This document shows positions 47,560 to 58,516 of a DNA stretch of 64,000 bases, piece after piece; the stretch's first letter is position 1, and every line of letters begins with the position of its first letter. Origin of the DNA: Dactylis glomerata (lineage: Eukaryota > Streptophyta > Magnoliopsida > Poales > Poaceae); contig QXEO01000832.1 in NCBI GenBank assembly GCA_007115705.1, forward strand, positions 186,001 to 250,000. Reading direction: 5' to 3'. Position numbers and translations under genes: made by a program. Under the pieces are notes generated by a model that saw only the letters and a program-made list of their open reading frames with translations, did not search any database and was not told the DNA's origin.

Positions 47560-50142
47560 GCATCTTTGCAAATTACTGCGCCTAGCTCAAAGGCGTTAAA
47601 GAAAAGCACTCTTGGGAGATAACCCATTGTTTATTTTCAGTACTTTTTCTTTTATTTGAGTCTTGGAAGTCATTACTACTGTAATGACCGCTCCTTATCT
47701 TGTTTATTTCGTTTTTGTGCCAAGAGAAGCCTCTAATTTGAGCGAGGTAAAGATTTGGGGTTATTGCTGTCCTGAAACTGTTTTTGGTGCTGCACCGTAA
47801 AAATTCGTATAAATTCTCTGTTTATCTTTTGGACCTGCGATTTCTTGTGCATATGCCCCAGGTTATATCCAAACTTTTGTTAGTTGAACACTTTTTGATT
47901 TGAGCAACAGAAAACCATTCAAAAATTCGTCCTTTGTCAGCTGTTCAGTTTTGACAGATTTCTGCCAATATTTGTTTTTGCCACTTTATCGCTTTCTTTT
48001 GAGTTATTTTTTATCATGGAACTCTTGTGGAAGTTGCTACAGTAGTATATACTTTATATGTGGTGGTTTTGGGTTGAAACCTGAAGCTAAAAGAGGTTGA
48101 ATATATTTTATGCTTACACTAATGTTGCTAATAGAATTGTGTTTAGTTTTGTATGAAGGAAGTTTTCAAGTGTAGGGATTGGAGAATGATGAGATGAGTT
48201 GAAGAATGGACAAAAGCTCAAGCTTGGGGATGCCCATGCATCACCCCAAGAAATATCCAAGAAGTACAAGCGTCAAAGCTTGGGGATGCCCCTGAGGCAC
48301 CCCTTCTTCATCGGCAAAAATCTGGTCACCTTTCAAAACACTATATTTTTATTGCTTCATGCACTATGTGTTTTTCTTGGAGCGTCAGTTGTTTTAGTTT
48401 TCTTAGTTGGTTTAGTTAGTTTGTTTGCTGCAATAAATGGTTAGATCACATCATGTTTCTTTTGGAGGAGATGAACTCGTTTTCATTTGCTAAGAACACT
48501 CAGTTTTTCACTCTTATCGTTCACCGAGTGTTCTTCTTTTTCTGCTACTGCTTTTGGTTTTCGTTTTCGCCTTGATTTGCGTTCAGATCTTGTCATATCT
48601 TTTTATCAAGGTGTATTTTTGCCTCTGACCTTTATTGGTTTTCATCAAAAGAGGTGTCTTTAAAAATTTCAAATGGTGTTGGAAAAGAGAAAAAGCTTTA
48701 TGCAAAAAAGTGGTACAAGAAGGAGCTTGTGTAGACTGCGGCCTAGGCTTTTTCATGTCATGCTTGATGTCTTTTTGATAGTATGCTTAGTGGTTTTGCT
48801 GTAGCATGACTTGTCTCAAATAACTGAGATTGCTTAATGAGCCTTTGAAAAAAAAATCATGCGTTGTTTTTATTGTATGGAAGCATTATTTTGGTTTTCT
48901 CCTTGATGCTTTATTTGGGTTGACTTGGCGCATGCTCACACATGTTAGACTCTTACAAAGTCGCCATTAGCCTTCATGATCATTTAGTTTTTGACTTTTG
49001 ATGCCATCTTATGCTTCTTTTAATGCCGCTTTGTCGCTTTGCATGATTATGGCCATTATTGCTCTCTTAGTTGGTCGCTCCCAGTCTTTTGCTAGCCCTC
49101 GCCTTGTACTGAGTATGAGCTCTACTCGTGCATCCAACTCCTAAAAGCCAAAGTTTGCCTTTGTGTCCACTATAAATTCCTATGCATCGTATTTGTAAGC
49201 CATTCCAAAGTAAAATTTTCGTGTGCTACCTTTCAAAAACCTTCAAAATACTTCTCGTTTTGTGACACTGTTTTCAGCTCATGGGGACGTAGTGGTCGGA
49301 TTTGCTATCTTCCATATTGCTTATTCCAAAAAAAAGGAAAAAAAAAGAAAAAAGGCACTCCTCCAAAGAATGTGAATGTTGGTGGGCGCCCGATGGAATC
49401 GGTTAGCCATGGTATGTGAAAGGAAAAGGTGGGGAGGAGTGCCAAGCTTTATAAAAGAGCACAAAAGTGCCAATCTCTCTCTTAAAAACTTGCTTCATTT
49501 TTGTATGGAAGATAGTAAGAACCCCATTGCCAGTCGTTGACAAAGACAACCACCTCTCAAAACCAATTTTTATATCTCTGTTTTACAAATGAAAAGCTCT
49601 AGCACATGTTTAATCACTGCTTCCCTCTGCGAAGGGCCTTTCTTTTACTTTTATGTTGAGTCACCACCTTCTTTCTTTATGCACCATTAAGAGAGCATAG
49701 TTGTCATTCTGAGTATAATGTGCATTGTCCCAAAGTTTTCATTGATTGATTCATGACTATGGTTTCACTTGTTCTTAAATTATTTGTATCTAGTCACCCT
49801 CTTAAACTTGAAGGTGTCCTATGCATTTATGTTTTGCTCTCCATGAAGGACAAGCTGAAAACCATTTGTATGTTTTTCCTTATGATTTGAACACACGTTT
49901 GACTTTCATTGTTTCATTATCATGATCTTCTGTTTGTGTTCATTTTCATGTTTACAACATGGTTGCTAAGTTTCTTATTATCATGATTATATCTTTCATG
50001 CCCATGTTTTAAGTTCTTATGATCCCAGCTCACAATGCTTACATATATGATCAAGATTGTGTAGGTGCATGTCACCTCAAAAATTATTCTTTTGTTATCA
50101 CTTACCTACTCGAGGACGAGCAGGAGTTAAGCTTGGGGATGC
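47560..50142 (+). other. Element D 3' UTR with three polypurine-tract motifs
   Basis: Non-coding. AGCTTGGGGATGC occurs at 48221-48233, 48277-48289 and 50130-50142; the last touches the LTR and is the functional tract. This UTR is closely related to those of A, E and F. A purine run (49327-49353) is the only simple repeat of note. Confidence 0.85.
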
Positions 50143-51679
50143 TGATACGTCTCAAACGTATCTATAATTTTCGATGCTCCATGCTTGTTTTTACACCATT
50201 TGCCTTGCGTTTCGTTACACTTCGTGGCGTTTTTATGCGATTTCCGGAACTAACCTATTGACAAGATGCCACAGTGCCAGTTCCCTGTTTTCTGCTGTTT
50301 TTGTGTTTCAGAGTGATACACAGGAAATATTCTCGGAATTGGACGAAACAAAAGCCAGAAGTCTTATTTTTCCCGGGAGCATCCAGACATCCAAAAGAGA
50401 GCCGGAGAGGGGCCAGGGCCTGCCCTCACACTAGGGTGGCGCGGCCCAGGCCCTGGCCGCGCCACCCATGTGTGAGGAGCCCCTGGCTGCCCTCTCGCGA
50501 CGCCCCTTCGCCTATATAAAGCCTCGGGACGGAAAACCCTAAAGGATTCGGCAATTTTCCAGAAAGAGTTCCGCAGCTCCGCCGCCATCGCCGACGAATT
50601 TCGGGGGACAGAAGTCTCTGTTCCGGCACCCTGCCGGGACGGGGAAGTGCCCCCGGAGCCATGTCCATCGATCTCCATCGCCGTCTCCGCCGTCTCCATC
50701 GACCTCACCGCCATCTCCATCAACCTTGCTATCTCCTATGATGAGGAGGGAGTAGTTCATCCCCGGGACTGAGGGCTCTACCGGTAGCTATGTGGTTCAC
50801 CTCTCTCTCCCATGATGTGATCTTTATGTGATCGTGAGCTTTGTATCATGTTGAACAAGTACATGTTATTATTCAGATATTTTGTGTACTCTAGCAATGT
50901 TATTAAAGTAATCTATTCCTCCTGCTATGGTGTAACGGTGACAGTGCGTGCATCATGGTGGTACTTGGTTTAGGCTACGATTGTGATCTCTTGTGGATTA
51001 TGAGAATAATTATTGCTATGATAGTTTGAGTGATCTATTCCTCCTTTCATGGTGTAATGTTGACAGTGTGTGCACCGTGTTAGTACTTGGTTTAAGTTGC
51101 AATGATTTCTATCTTGAGTTGTGATCTGATTTGGGTATCTCTATGAGTGGTGTTTGTCAAGTACTTGATGAACTTTAAGGGGTGCTTCCGTAGCCACTAC
51201 GCGATGATTAGTGATATTCAATAGGAGAGTAATTCAGAGTACCTTAGCAAAGAGAAGTTACTTGTTCATTCATGTTATATTGTTGGGAGTGTGTCCACTA
51301 GTGAAAGTATGATCCCTGGGCCTTGTTTCCAAGCTTTGCATACCGTTTACTTGCTATTTTGTTACTTGTTTGCTCGCAGCGATATTTATTTCACATCACG
51401 TTTGCTACTTATAATCATCTATACCACTTGTATTTCACTATCTCTTCGCCGAACTAGTGCACCTATACATCTGACAAGTGTATTGGGTGTGTTGGGGACA
51501 CAAGAGACTTTCTGTATCGTAATTGCAGGGTTGCTTGAGAGGGATAGCTTTGACCTCTAACCTCCCTGAGTTCGATAAACCTTGGGTGATCCACTTAAGG
51601 GAAACTTGCTGCTGTTCTACAAACCTCTGCACTTGGAGGCCCAACAAGTGTCTACAAGAATAGAAGTGCGTAGACATCA
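50143..51679 (+). repeat. 3' LTR of element D
   Basis: Same length as 28288-29824, with about 16 substitutions. TATATAAA at 50513-50520. Confidence 0.95.
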
Positions 51680-52411
51680 CTTGCTTGGGACTCTAAGTAA
51701 AGTAGCATGCGGTTTGGGTACTCGTATTCACGGGACACGAGGTTTTCAACTTATGATTTGTCAAGTATATGCAGCATAAGTGTTCTCGCATTAACTTTAA
51801 CCATTCAAGATGTTTATGATGGGGGCAATGAGAGCTCAAAGCCGGTAAGTACCATAATTTTTGAAGGTTTATAAAACTTGCAATCACTGCTTCCCTCCGC
51901 GAAGGGCCTTTCTTTTACTTTTATGTTGAGTCTCCACCTTCTACCTTTATGCACCATTAAGAGAGCATAGTTGTCATTCTTAGTATAATGTGCATTGTCC
52001 CAAAGTTTTCATTGATTGATTCATATTGTTGGTTTCACTTGTTCTTAAATTATTTGTATCTAGTCGCCCTCTTAAAATTGAAGGTGTCCTATGCATTTAT
52101 GTTTTGCTCTCCATGAAGGACAAGCTGAAAACCATTTGTATGTTTTTCCTTATGATTTGAACACACGTTTGACTTTCATTGTTTCATTTTCATGATCTTT
52201 TGTTTGTGTTCATTTTCATGTTATAACATGGTTGCTAAGTTTCTTCTATCAAGATCATATCTTTTATGCCCATGTTTTAAGTTCTTTTGATCCCAGCGCA
52301 CAACGCTTACATAGATGATCAAGATTGTGTAGGTGCATGTCACCTCAAAAATTATTTCTTTTGTTATCACTTACCTACTCGAGGACGAGCAGGAGTTAAG
52401 CTTGGGGATGC
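51680..52411 (+). other. Element A 3' UTR, segment 4, ending in the polypurine tract
   Basis: Continues segment 3 after the D insertion; 51680-51684 is the second CTTGC. It ends with AGCTTGGGGATGC (52399-52411) directly at the LTR. Confidence 0.88.
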
Positions 52412-54063
52412 TGATACGTCTCTAACGTATCCATAATTTTTGATGCTCCATGCTTGTTTTTACACCATTTGCTTAGTGTTTCGTTACACTTCGTGGCACT
52501 TTTGTGCATTTTCTGGAACTAACCTATTAACAAGTCGCCACAATGCCAGTTCCCTATTTCTGCTGTTTTTGTGTTTCAGAAAAGTTACACAGGAAATATT
52601 CTCGGAATTGGACGAAACCAAAGCCAGTCACCCAGAATTTCACCGAAGCTTCCAGAGAACTGAAGAGAAGTCAGAGTGGGGCCACGAGGGGCCCACACAC
52701 CAGGGCGGTGCAGCCCAGGCCCTGGCCGCACCCCCTATGTGTGAGACCACCTCGGTCCACTTCTGACGATGCCCCTTCGCCTATAAAGACCCCCCGACGG
52801 GAAAAACCTAAAGCCCCGATCAGTTTTCCAGAACACATCACGATCCGCCGCCGCCGTCGACCCAAAGATCGGGAGGGTCTAGAAGCTCTTCTCGGCACCC
52901 TGCCGGAGAGGGGAATCGCCACCGGAGGTCTTCTTCATCGCCATGCTTGCCTCCGGAGTGATGAGTGAGTAGTCTACCTTGGACTATGAGTCCATAGCAG
53001 TAGCTAGATGGTTGTCTTCTCCACCATGTGCTTCATGTTTAGATCTCATGAACTGCCCTACATGATTGAGATCACCGTTATGTAATTCTACATGTTTGGT
53101 CTATCGGGATGGGATGAATATTGGTGTTATGCTTGAGTTGATGTACTGAAATTTATCTTATGTTATCTCTATGTTGTTTATGATCTTGCATGCTCTCCGT
53201 TGTTAGTAGCTATCTTGGCCGAGTAGTTGCTAGTGACTCCAAGAGGGGGTATTTATGCTCGATAGTGGGTTCATGCCTCTATTTAATCTGGGGGAGTGAC
53301 AGAAACCTCTAAGGTTGTAGATGTGCTATTGCTACTAGGGGGAAAACAACATTCATATGCTCGAGGGCATATGCTTTATTTACATTACACACTTTGCTTA
53401 ATGCAATTATCTGTTGTTCACAACTTAATACTTGTGGAGTTCTCAGATTGATTCGCCACAAGTGGATTATTAGTCATAGATGTAGTTGGATGGCGGTCTA
53501 TGTATCTTATTGTAATGCCCAGAGTAAATCTCATAGTGATCCTCTCATCATATGCACGTTGTCTTTATTCTATCAATTGCCCAACTGTAATTTATTTACC
53601 CAGCATGTATTATTTTATCTATGGAGAGACATCACTAGTGAACTGTGGACCCCGGTCCTATTTCCTTTATATTGCTATCACCTGTTTACTTTACTCGCAC
53701 TGTTTACTTTACTCGCATACTATTACTATTTTCCACTTGATACGCTCATTCCTTTGTTTAAAGCAAAATGGTGAGATTGACAACCTCATCGTAAGTTAGG
53801 AGCAAAGTATTTGGTTGTGTTGTGTGCAGGTTCCACGTTGCTACTAGTTGAAGACGCGCTAACTCGTTATCGATTGTTAACGGCGCCCTTGTTGGAGTGT
53901 CACTAGACTAGCAAGCATCACCTTCAGTTGTATTGGCTCCTTTCTCTCCTGATCGACATACCTTGGTTTCTTACTGAGGGAAAACCTTGCTGCTATATTC
54001 ATCATACCTTCCTCTTGGGGTTCCCAACCGGACGGTGAAAAGATAACACCACCGCAAGCATCA
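52412..54063 (+). repeat. 3' LTR of element A
   Basis: 1652 bp, TGATAC...GCATCA; TATAAAG at 52782-52788. It marks the right edge of the nest. Confidence 0.95.
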
Positions 54064-55339
54064 CTAGGTATTTCTCATTTCACCTCTCAAGGAGGAACCT
54101 CAATTGTTAAATCCGAACCTCGATCATTGATACATGTTAAACGTTCTAGGCTGATGTTGGGCTACCAACACACCTCCATGTAGAGGGACATAGCCAACAA
54201 TAAGTGGATGTGGCCGGTTATCCTATCGACGAAGAGGAATGTCAATATATGGGATGAATGGGTTTTACTTGCGGGATGGGAGACGGGCTTGGTGACATGC
54301 CAATTTTACTTACTCCCTTCGGTCACTCTTATCTGTCGCTAATGTGGATATATCTACACATTTTATTTCATAGATTCATTCATACTAGAGACAAATAAAC
54401 AATGGTCAGAGGGAGTTGTACATTTTTAGTTGTGTTTAGAAAGGATTGGTTATCTCTTAAATTTTTTGACAATCAATAGCATATATATTTATCAAAGCAA
54501 ACAATACATAGTAGAGATACATGAGTGGTATTCAACGATTTTAAAATAAAGTCTACAAGAAACAAGCAAATCTTTGAGGTCTTCAAATTCTTTCTTTTTC
54601 CATGACATAACGTTGTTATTTTTTGAAGGCAATAGAAGAACACCAAAGCATAAACCTATAAATATCAACGAAGGTTATCCCATAATTTTAATTTGAACCG
54701 CAATACTAAGACTACGTGCACAACACATCTATTAAAGTAGTTAATCACCATCGGCAAAAGTACTAACACCAGTATGCTAGAGAAAAGTCACCAAACAGCC
54801 TGGTCGATGTTGCTTATGAGCCAAAAGTATGAATCGCCATTGTCGAAGGTGTAGTATCTGAGACAAATATTGCAAGGATAACACTCTCCTTGCGACAACT
54901 ATGAAAAAAGATCCAAAATAGATTCTGCCAAACTAGATCTGAAGTCCCATACCTATTTTATCTTTCAGCACCACCATTGTCGCCGGGAAGAAGATTTACT
55001 TGTCAAACGGAAGAGCGGAGATCACTTTTAGACGATGTCATCTCCATTGTCGCGAGGCAAAAAAGAAGAAGGCTACCCAAATTCTAACCTTGTATATTAG
55101 AAATACTAGTTTTATTAAAAACCACACATAGATCACGTTCTCCACTTCTCCGGTTCTCTCAATGCTCGCGAGGTTGACCGGGGGAGGGAGAATCGATATA
55201 TAGAGGAGGATGAGGTGGAGGTGGAGGTGGCTAGGTTTTTTTGAGGCAATGTATCCCCTAACTTAAAATAAGGATCTGTAATAAATTATTAGAGCTATCT
55301 GTATTATATATAACACAAGAGTAACTAACTTAATTGATA
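54064..55339. other. Intergenic region right of the nest
   Basis: AT-rich and without a coding frame. Apart from the MITE-like piece at 54313-54414 I recognise nothing in it; some parts may be eroded transposon sequence. Confidence 0.5.
54313..54414. mobile_element. Degenerate MITE-like element
   Basis: CTCCCTTCGGTCAC at the left and TGGTCAGAGGGAG at the right form imperfect terminal inverted repeats about 100 bp apart, with TA on the left flank. The end sequence resembles Stowaway elements, but the repeats are weak and the right flank is TT. Confidence 0.5.
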
Positions 55340-55498
55340 CTCCCTCCGTTTCAAAATATAAGATATTTTAGATTTATAATGTAAATGTATCTAGACGTCT
55401 TTTAGTGTGTATATTCGAGTGAACCTACATACTAAAAGATATCTAAATATATTTGATTCACAAAGCTAAAACATATTGTATTTTTAAACCGGAGGGAG
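55340..55498. mobile_element. Stowaway-type MITE
   Basis: 159 bp starting CTCCCTCCGTTTCAAAATAT and ending AAACCGGAGGGAG, flanked by TA on both sides (55338-55339, 55499-55500), as expected for Tc1/Mariner-derived Stowaway elements of grasses. The inner part of the right repeat is diverged. It lies about 260 bp upstream of the ARF start codon. Confidence 0.88.
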
Positions 55499-55500
55499 TA

Positions 55501-55758
55501 CTAGCTAGCTCGTTGCAAAGTAATCTGTTGGGAATAAAAAAACTCGAGATTTTCTTGGGCTTCTACCGGCCTACCCAGCTTCCTTCCTGGGAAGCCGGCC
55601 CTCAGATTCGCACGTACGAGCCGAGCGTGTTGGAGATTGCTTCTTCGTCTTCCGTCCCGTGTAATGTAAGGACACGCACGCCACCATCTCCGCCTTCTTT
55701 CCAACCATCTCGTCCTCATCTCATCTCCCGCCCAAACCCTAGATAACCCCTCCCAAAA
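55501..55758 (+). promoter_or_regulatory. Proximal promoter and 5' UTR of the ARF gene
   Basis: GC content rises sharply toward the ATG. A telo-box-like AAACCCTA is at 55734-55741. An imperfect hairpin with arms CCGGC...CCCAG and CTGGG...GCCGG spans 55566-55598. No clear TATA box was found. Confidence 0.5.
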
Positions 55759-58516
55759 ATGGCGGAACCATCCGCCGCCGATGCCCCGCCGCCGCCACCG
55801 ACCGCCGACGATACTCCAACGCCGATCGACCGCGACGTGTGGCTCGCCTGCGCGACCCCGATGTCCCGCATCCCCGCCGTGGGCTCCCAGGTATACTACT
55901 TCCGACACGGCCACTCCGAGCAGTGCCCCGTGCCCCCGCCCGCCTCCGCGCTCCGCGACATCTTCCCTTGCACCGTCGCCGCCGTCCGCCTCTTCGCCGA
56001 CCCCAAGACCGACGAGCCCTACGCCACCATCTCCCTCGTCCCCGGCCCCCACCGCGACCCCGCCGACGCCGCCCCCCGCCAGGATCAGGCGCGGCGCGGG
56101 TTCGCCTACTACGCCAAGCAGCTCACGCAGAGCGACGCCAACAACGGCGGCGGCTTCTCCGTGCCCAGGTCCTGCGCCGACCTCGTCTTCCCGCCGCTCG
56201 ACTTCGGGGCCGACCCGCCCGTGCAGACGCTCCGGATGCGGGACCTGCTCGGCGCGCGCTGGGAGTTCCGCCACATCTACCGCGGCACGCCGCGCCGCCA
56301 CCTGCTCACCACCGGCTGGAGCAAGTTCGTCAACGCCAAGCTGCTCGTCGCGGGCGACGCCGTCGTCTTCATGCGCCTACCCGACGGGGACCTGCTCGCC
56401 GGGGTGCGCCGCGCGCCCAGGTACCCCGCCGCCTCCCAGGGCGCCGCGCCGGGCCAGCGCGGCCGGCCCCACAACGCGCGGGCGCGGGTGCCGACGCAGG
56501 AGGTGGACGACGCCGCGCGGCTGGCCACGGAGGGGAGGGCCTTCACCGTCACGTACTACCCGCGCCAGGGCGCCGGGGAGTTCGTCGTGCCGAGGAAGGA
56601 GGTGGAGGACGCCACGGACCTCAACTGGAAGCCCGGGTTTCAGGTGCGCATGAAGTTCCTCGACGCCGAGGAGCGCCGCTCCGAGTGGATCAATGGCGTC
56701 GTCAAGGCCGTCGACCAGGGCCTCTGGCGCATGCTCGAGGTCCGTATATGATCCATCTCATCGTTGCGTTAATTGTTTAAGCCGTATCTCTTGATCGCTC
56801 TCTGTTTGGTTCAGTATATATTGTTCAAGTCTTTTGCTAGGTTATGAATGAATCAGTCATGACAAGCAATCTTGTCTTGCAAATACTATGTTTAGCCACT
56901 TGTACTTTAGATTTGCTGCATGCATAGCATACGGTTGCTTTTGTCATTTTGTTTGATACTTCAGTTTTTTAACTGGGTTTGGTCTCTGTCGCATTGTTTC
57001 GATCACTTGTCTGTTTGCTAATAGGACTGGCTCTGTTTGTGGTATCAAGATATCCAAATATACAAGCGATTATTCGCCTGACTCACCTCATGCATGCTTG
57101 TGGCAATTCTGATTTGGAATTAGCAATGCACTTTTACCTTTACTGAATTTTATTTTATTAGTTCTTAAATTTACTGTTATCAACACAACAAGTCATGCGA
57201 TGTAATGGAATCAGCAGTTTATTCAATCCTGAAAAATGCAGAGCTTACTGAAGTAAAGCAGAGTATATATATTTTTATTTTTGGATTAATAAGTAGAGTA
57301 TATGTCAGTAGCTCTTCACAGTCGTGAATGCCCATTTCAGAGTTGTGAGTTGTCCGACTGCACCTTTTGTCCTGACATCTCAAGAGAAGTGTTACATGCT
57401 GTCTATTCCATCAGTTCCTTGATTGTCCCTAAACCAATTGATCTTATATATTTATCTTGTTTTTTATATTATGACTGGCTCCCAAGATTCTTTGCTTACC
57501 CTTTTGCGTTGCTATGGTTGTGTCAGACCCCAATTGTTTTTGTGTAATCTCTAATTCCTCTAGAACAGGAAGAACAATAGGAAGGTGTATTTTACTGTAG
57601 CTACTTTAGTGTATATATATTGCAGATACGTATATGTTTTGTGTTTGAGTAACAGCTCATAATTCACAACATAGCTGCAGGAAGCAACTGATAGTCTTTA
57701 TATAGAAGACAACGACAAAGGTATAAACACTACAGTTAATGACAAATGACGGTAAACAGTGAAGTAGGTAGGCGAGCGATGTGAGCTGTTGATCTTGAGC
57801 TTTCATCTCCGGCATCCGATAACTAAACCTGTCACTTAATAGTCTGAACTTGACACTTGGGTCTGACAGTTTGGCTTACCACTTCATTGCATAGTTTTAT
57901 CTGACTTTACTGCTTGATGTTTCTGCAGATAGACTGGGATGAAACTTCGGCGGTGCCATTAAGAAACAGACATGTTAATGCTTGGCAAGTCGAACTCGTT
58001 GGGTACCCTCCCATCGTGAAGAAGTTCAAGTTCACTGGCATGGCTGCTGGACTTGAATGCCAGAACCTGGCGATGCTACAGGATTCACCTGTTCCTGCTG
58101 TCATGCAGGGAGCCATGCATATTGGCCTCACTGATCAGTCGCCCTCTTCATCTCCTATAGCGTTCACAACTCAGCTGCTGTTCCCACAAGATCGTCAGGT
58201 TCCGCTGAGTTCCAGTGGCGGCTCCTCTGAGGTTGTGAATCCTGGAGAAATAGATGGATCTCCGCCCAACAACTCAGTGAACATGCCTCCCTCTGAATTC
58301 CGTGAAGAAGTGAGGAGCATACAGCTGTTTGGCACCACGATCACATCACCTGTGCAGAGTGCCACCAATGGTTCTTTGGAAGAAGTGAACCAAGTTCCTG
58401 ATGCTGTTGTGGCAGATGGAAATGCTAATGAAGATGCTTCTTCCACAAGCCCACTTGACCACCATCTTGGTGCAGATGATGGCCCCAGCCAGAATGATTC
58501 CAGGGAAGAAGCCTGA
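55759..58516 (+). CDS. Auxin response factor, class C (ARF10/16/17 type), without PB1 domain
   Basis: Two exons, 55759-56739 and 57929-58516, join in phase 0 to give 522 residues; the 1189-bp intron is GT...AG with nothing recognisable in it. Residues 27-57 form the dimerisation flank (VWLACATPMSRIPAVGSQVYYF). Residues 117-218 are the B3 DNA-binding domain, with QLTQSDANNGGGFSVPR and the DNA-contact motif RGTPRRHLLTTGWSKFV, which binds TGTC-type auxin elements. Residues about 255-350 are the ARF ancillary domain and span the splice joint. Later come PVPAVMQGAMH, matching the miR160-site peptide of class C ARFs, and SIQLFGTTI. The protein ends without a PB1 domain, as in short repressor-type ARFs such as the ARF17 or rice ARF13 group. 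It should act in the nucleus as a repressor of auxin-responsive genes. Exon 1 is extremely GC-rich, which creates long spurious frames on both strands. Confidence 0.92.
58099..58119 (+). promoter_or_regulatory. Probable miR160 target site in the ARF mRNA
   Basis: The 21 bases have the core TCATGCAGGGAGCCA. Compared with the perfect complement of miR160 there are two mismatches (third base, and base 18, which pairs with miRNA position 4) and one G:U pair (base 7). The cleavage centre is fully paired. The position matches the site in other class C ARFs. Confidence 0.75.

Larger units (their letters stand above)
28288..51679 (+). mobile_element. Element D: gag-only LTR retrotransposon, split by element C
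   Basis: Plus orientation, 1537-bp LTRs at 28288-29824 and 50143-51679, flanked by CTTGC at 28283-28287 and 51680-51684. Without C it is about 8.3 kb. It has a tRNA-Asp primer site, one gag frame and a 2.6-kb 3' UTR, but no protease, RT or integrase. I count about 16 differences between the LTRs, near one percent. The gag frame is open on both sides of the C insertion, so D was intact for gag when C arrived. Confidence 0.94.
1..54063 (+). mobile_element. Element A: outermost Gypsy-type LTR retrotransposon, non-autonomous, host of the whole nest
   Basis: Two long LTRs in the same orientation bracket the region: 1-1642 (cut by the window edge) and 52412-54063, the latter with TGATAC...GCATCA ends. 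Inside are a tRNA-Asp primer site (1654-1671), a gag-protease frame split by element B (1836-3097 and 12253-13059), a long 3' UTR split by E, F and D, and a purine tract (52399-52411) touching the 3' LTR. Removing the four direct guests and their target duplications leaves about 8480 bp. There is no reverse transcriptase, RNase H or integrase, so transposition must have used enzymes made elsewhere. The target duplication cannot be checked because the 5' flank is outside the window; the 3' flank starts CTAGG. The TGATACGT...ATCA design is common in Triticeae Gypsy families; I do not assign a family name. Confidence 0.93.

Noticed and set aside
49327..49353. Purine run in the D 3' UTR as a possible extra polypurine tract
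   Set aside because: It is a simple A-rich run unlike the tract next to the LTR and varies in length in F.
21169..51560. Frames of about 90-196 codons in the D and F LTRs starting near GACACACTCCCAAC (21636, 26772, 29436, 51291)
   Set aside because: They are broken by a stop in both D copies and have no recognisable domain; most likely chance.
28288..51679. D as a complete autonomous element with pol hidden by the C insertion
   Set aside because: All RT and integrase motifs lie on the minus strand within the C LTR boundaries; D resumes its own gag after C and then goes straight into its 3' UTR.
55501..56780. Long frames overlapping ARF exon 1 in two other plus frames and on the minus strand
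   Set aside because: They are Arg/Pro/Ala-rich by-products of extreme GC content; only the ARF frame has domains.
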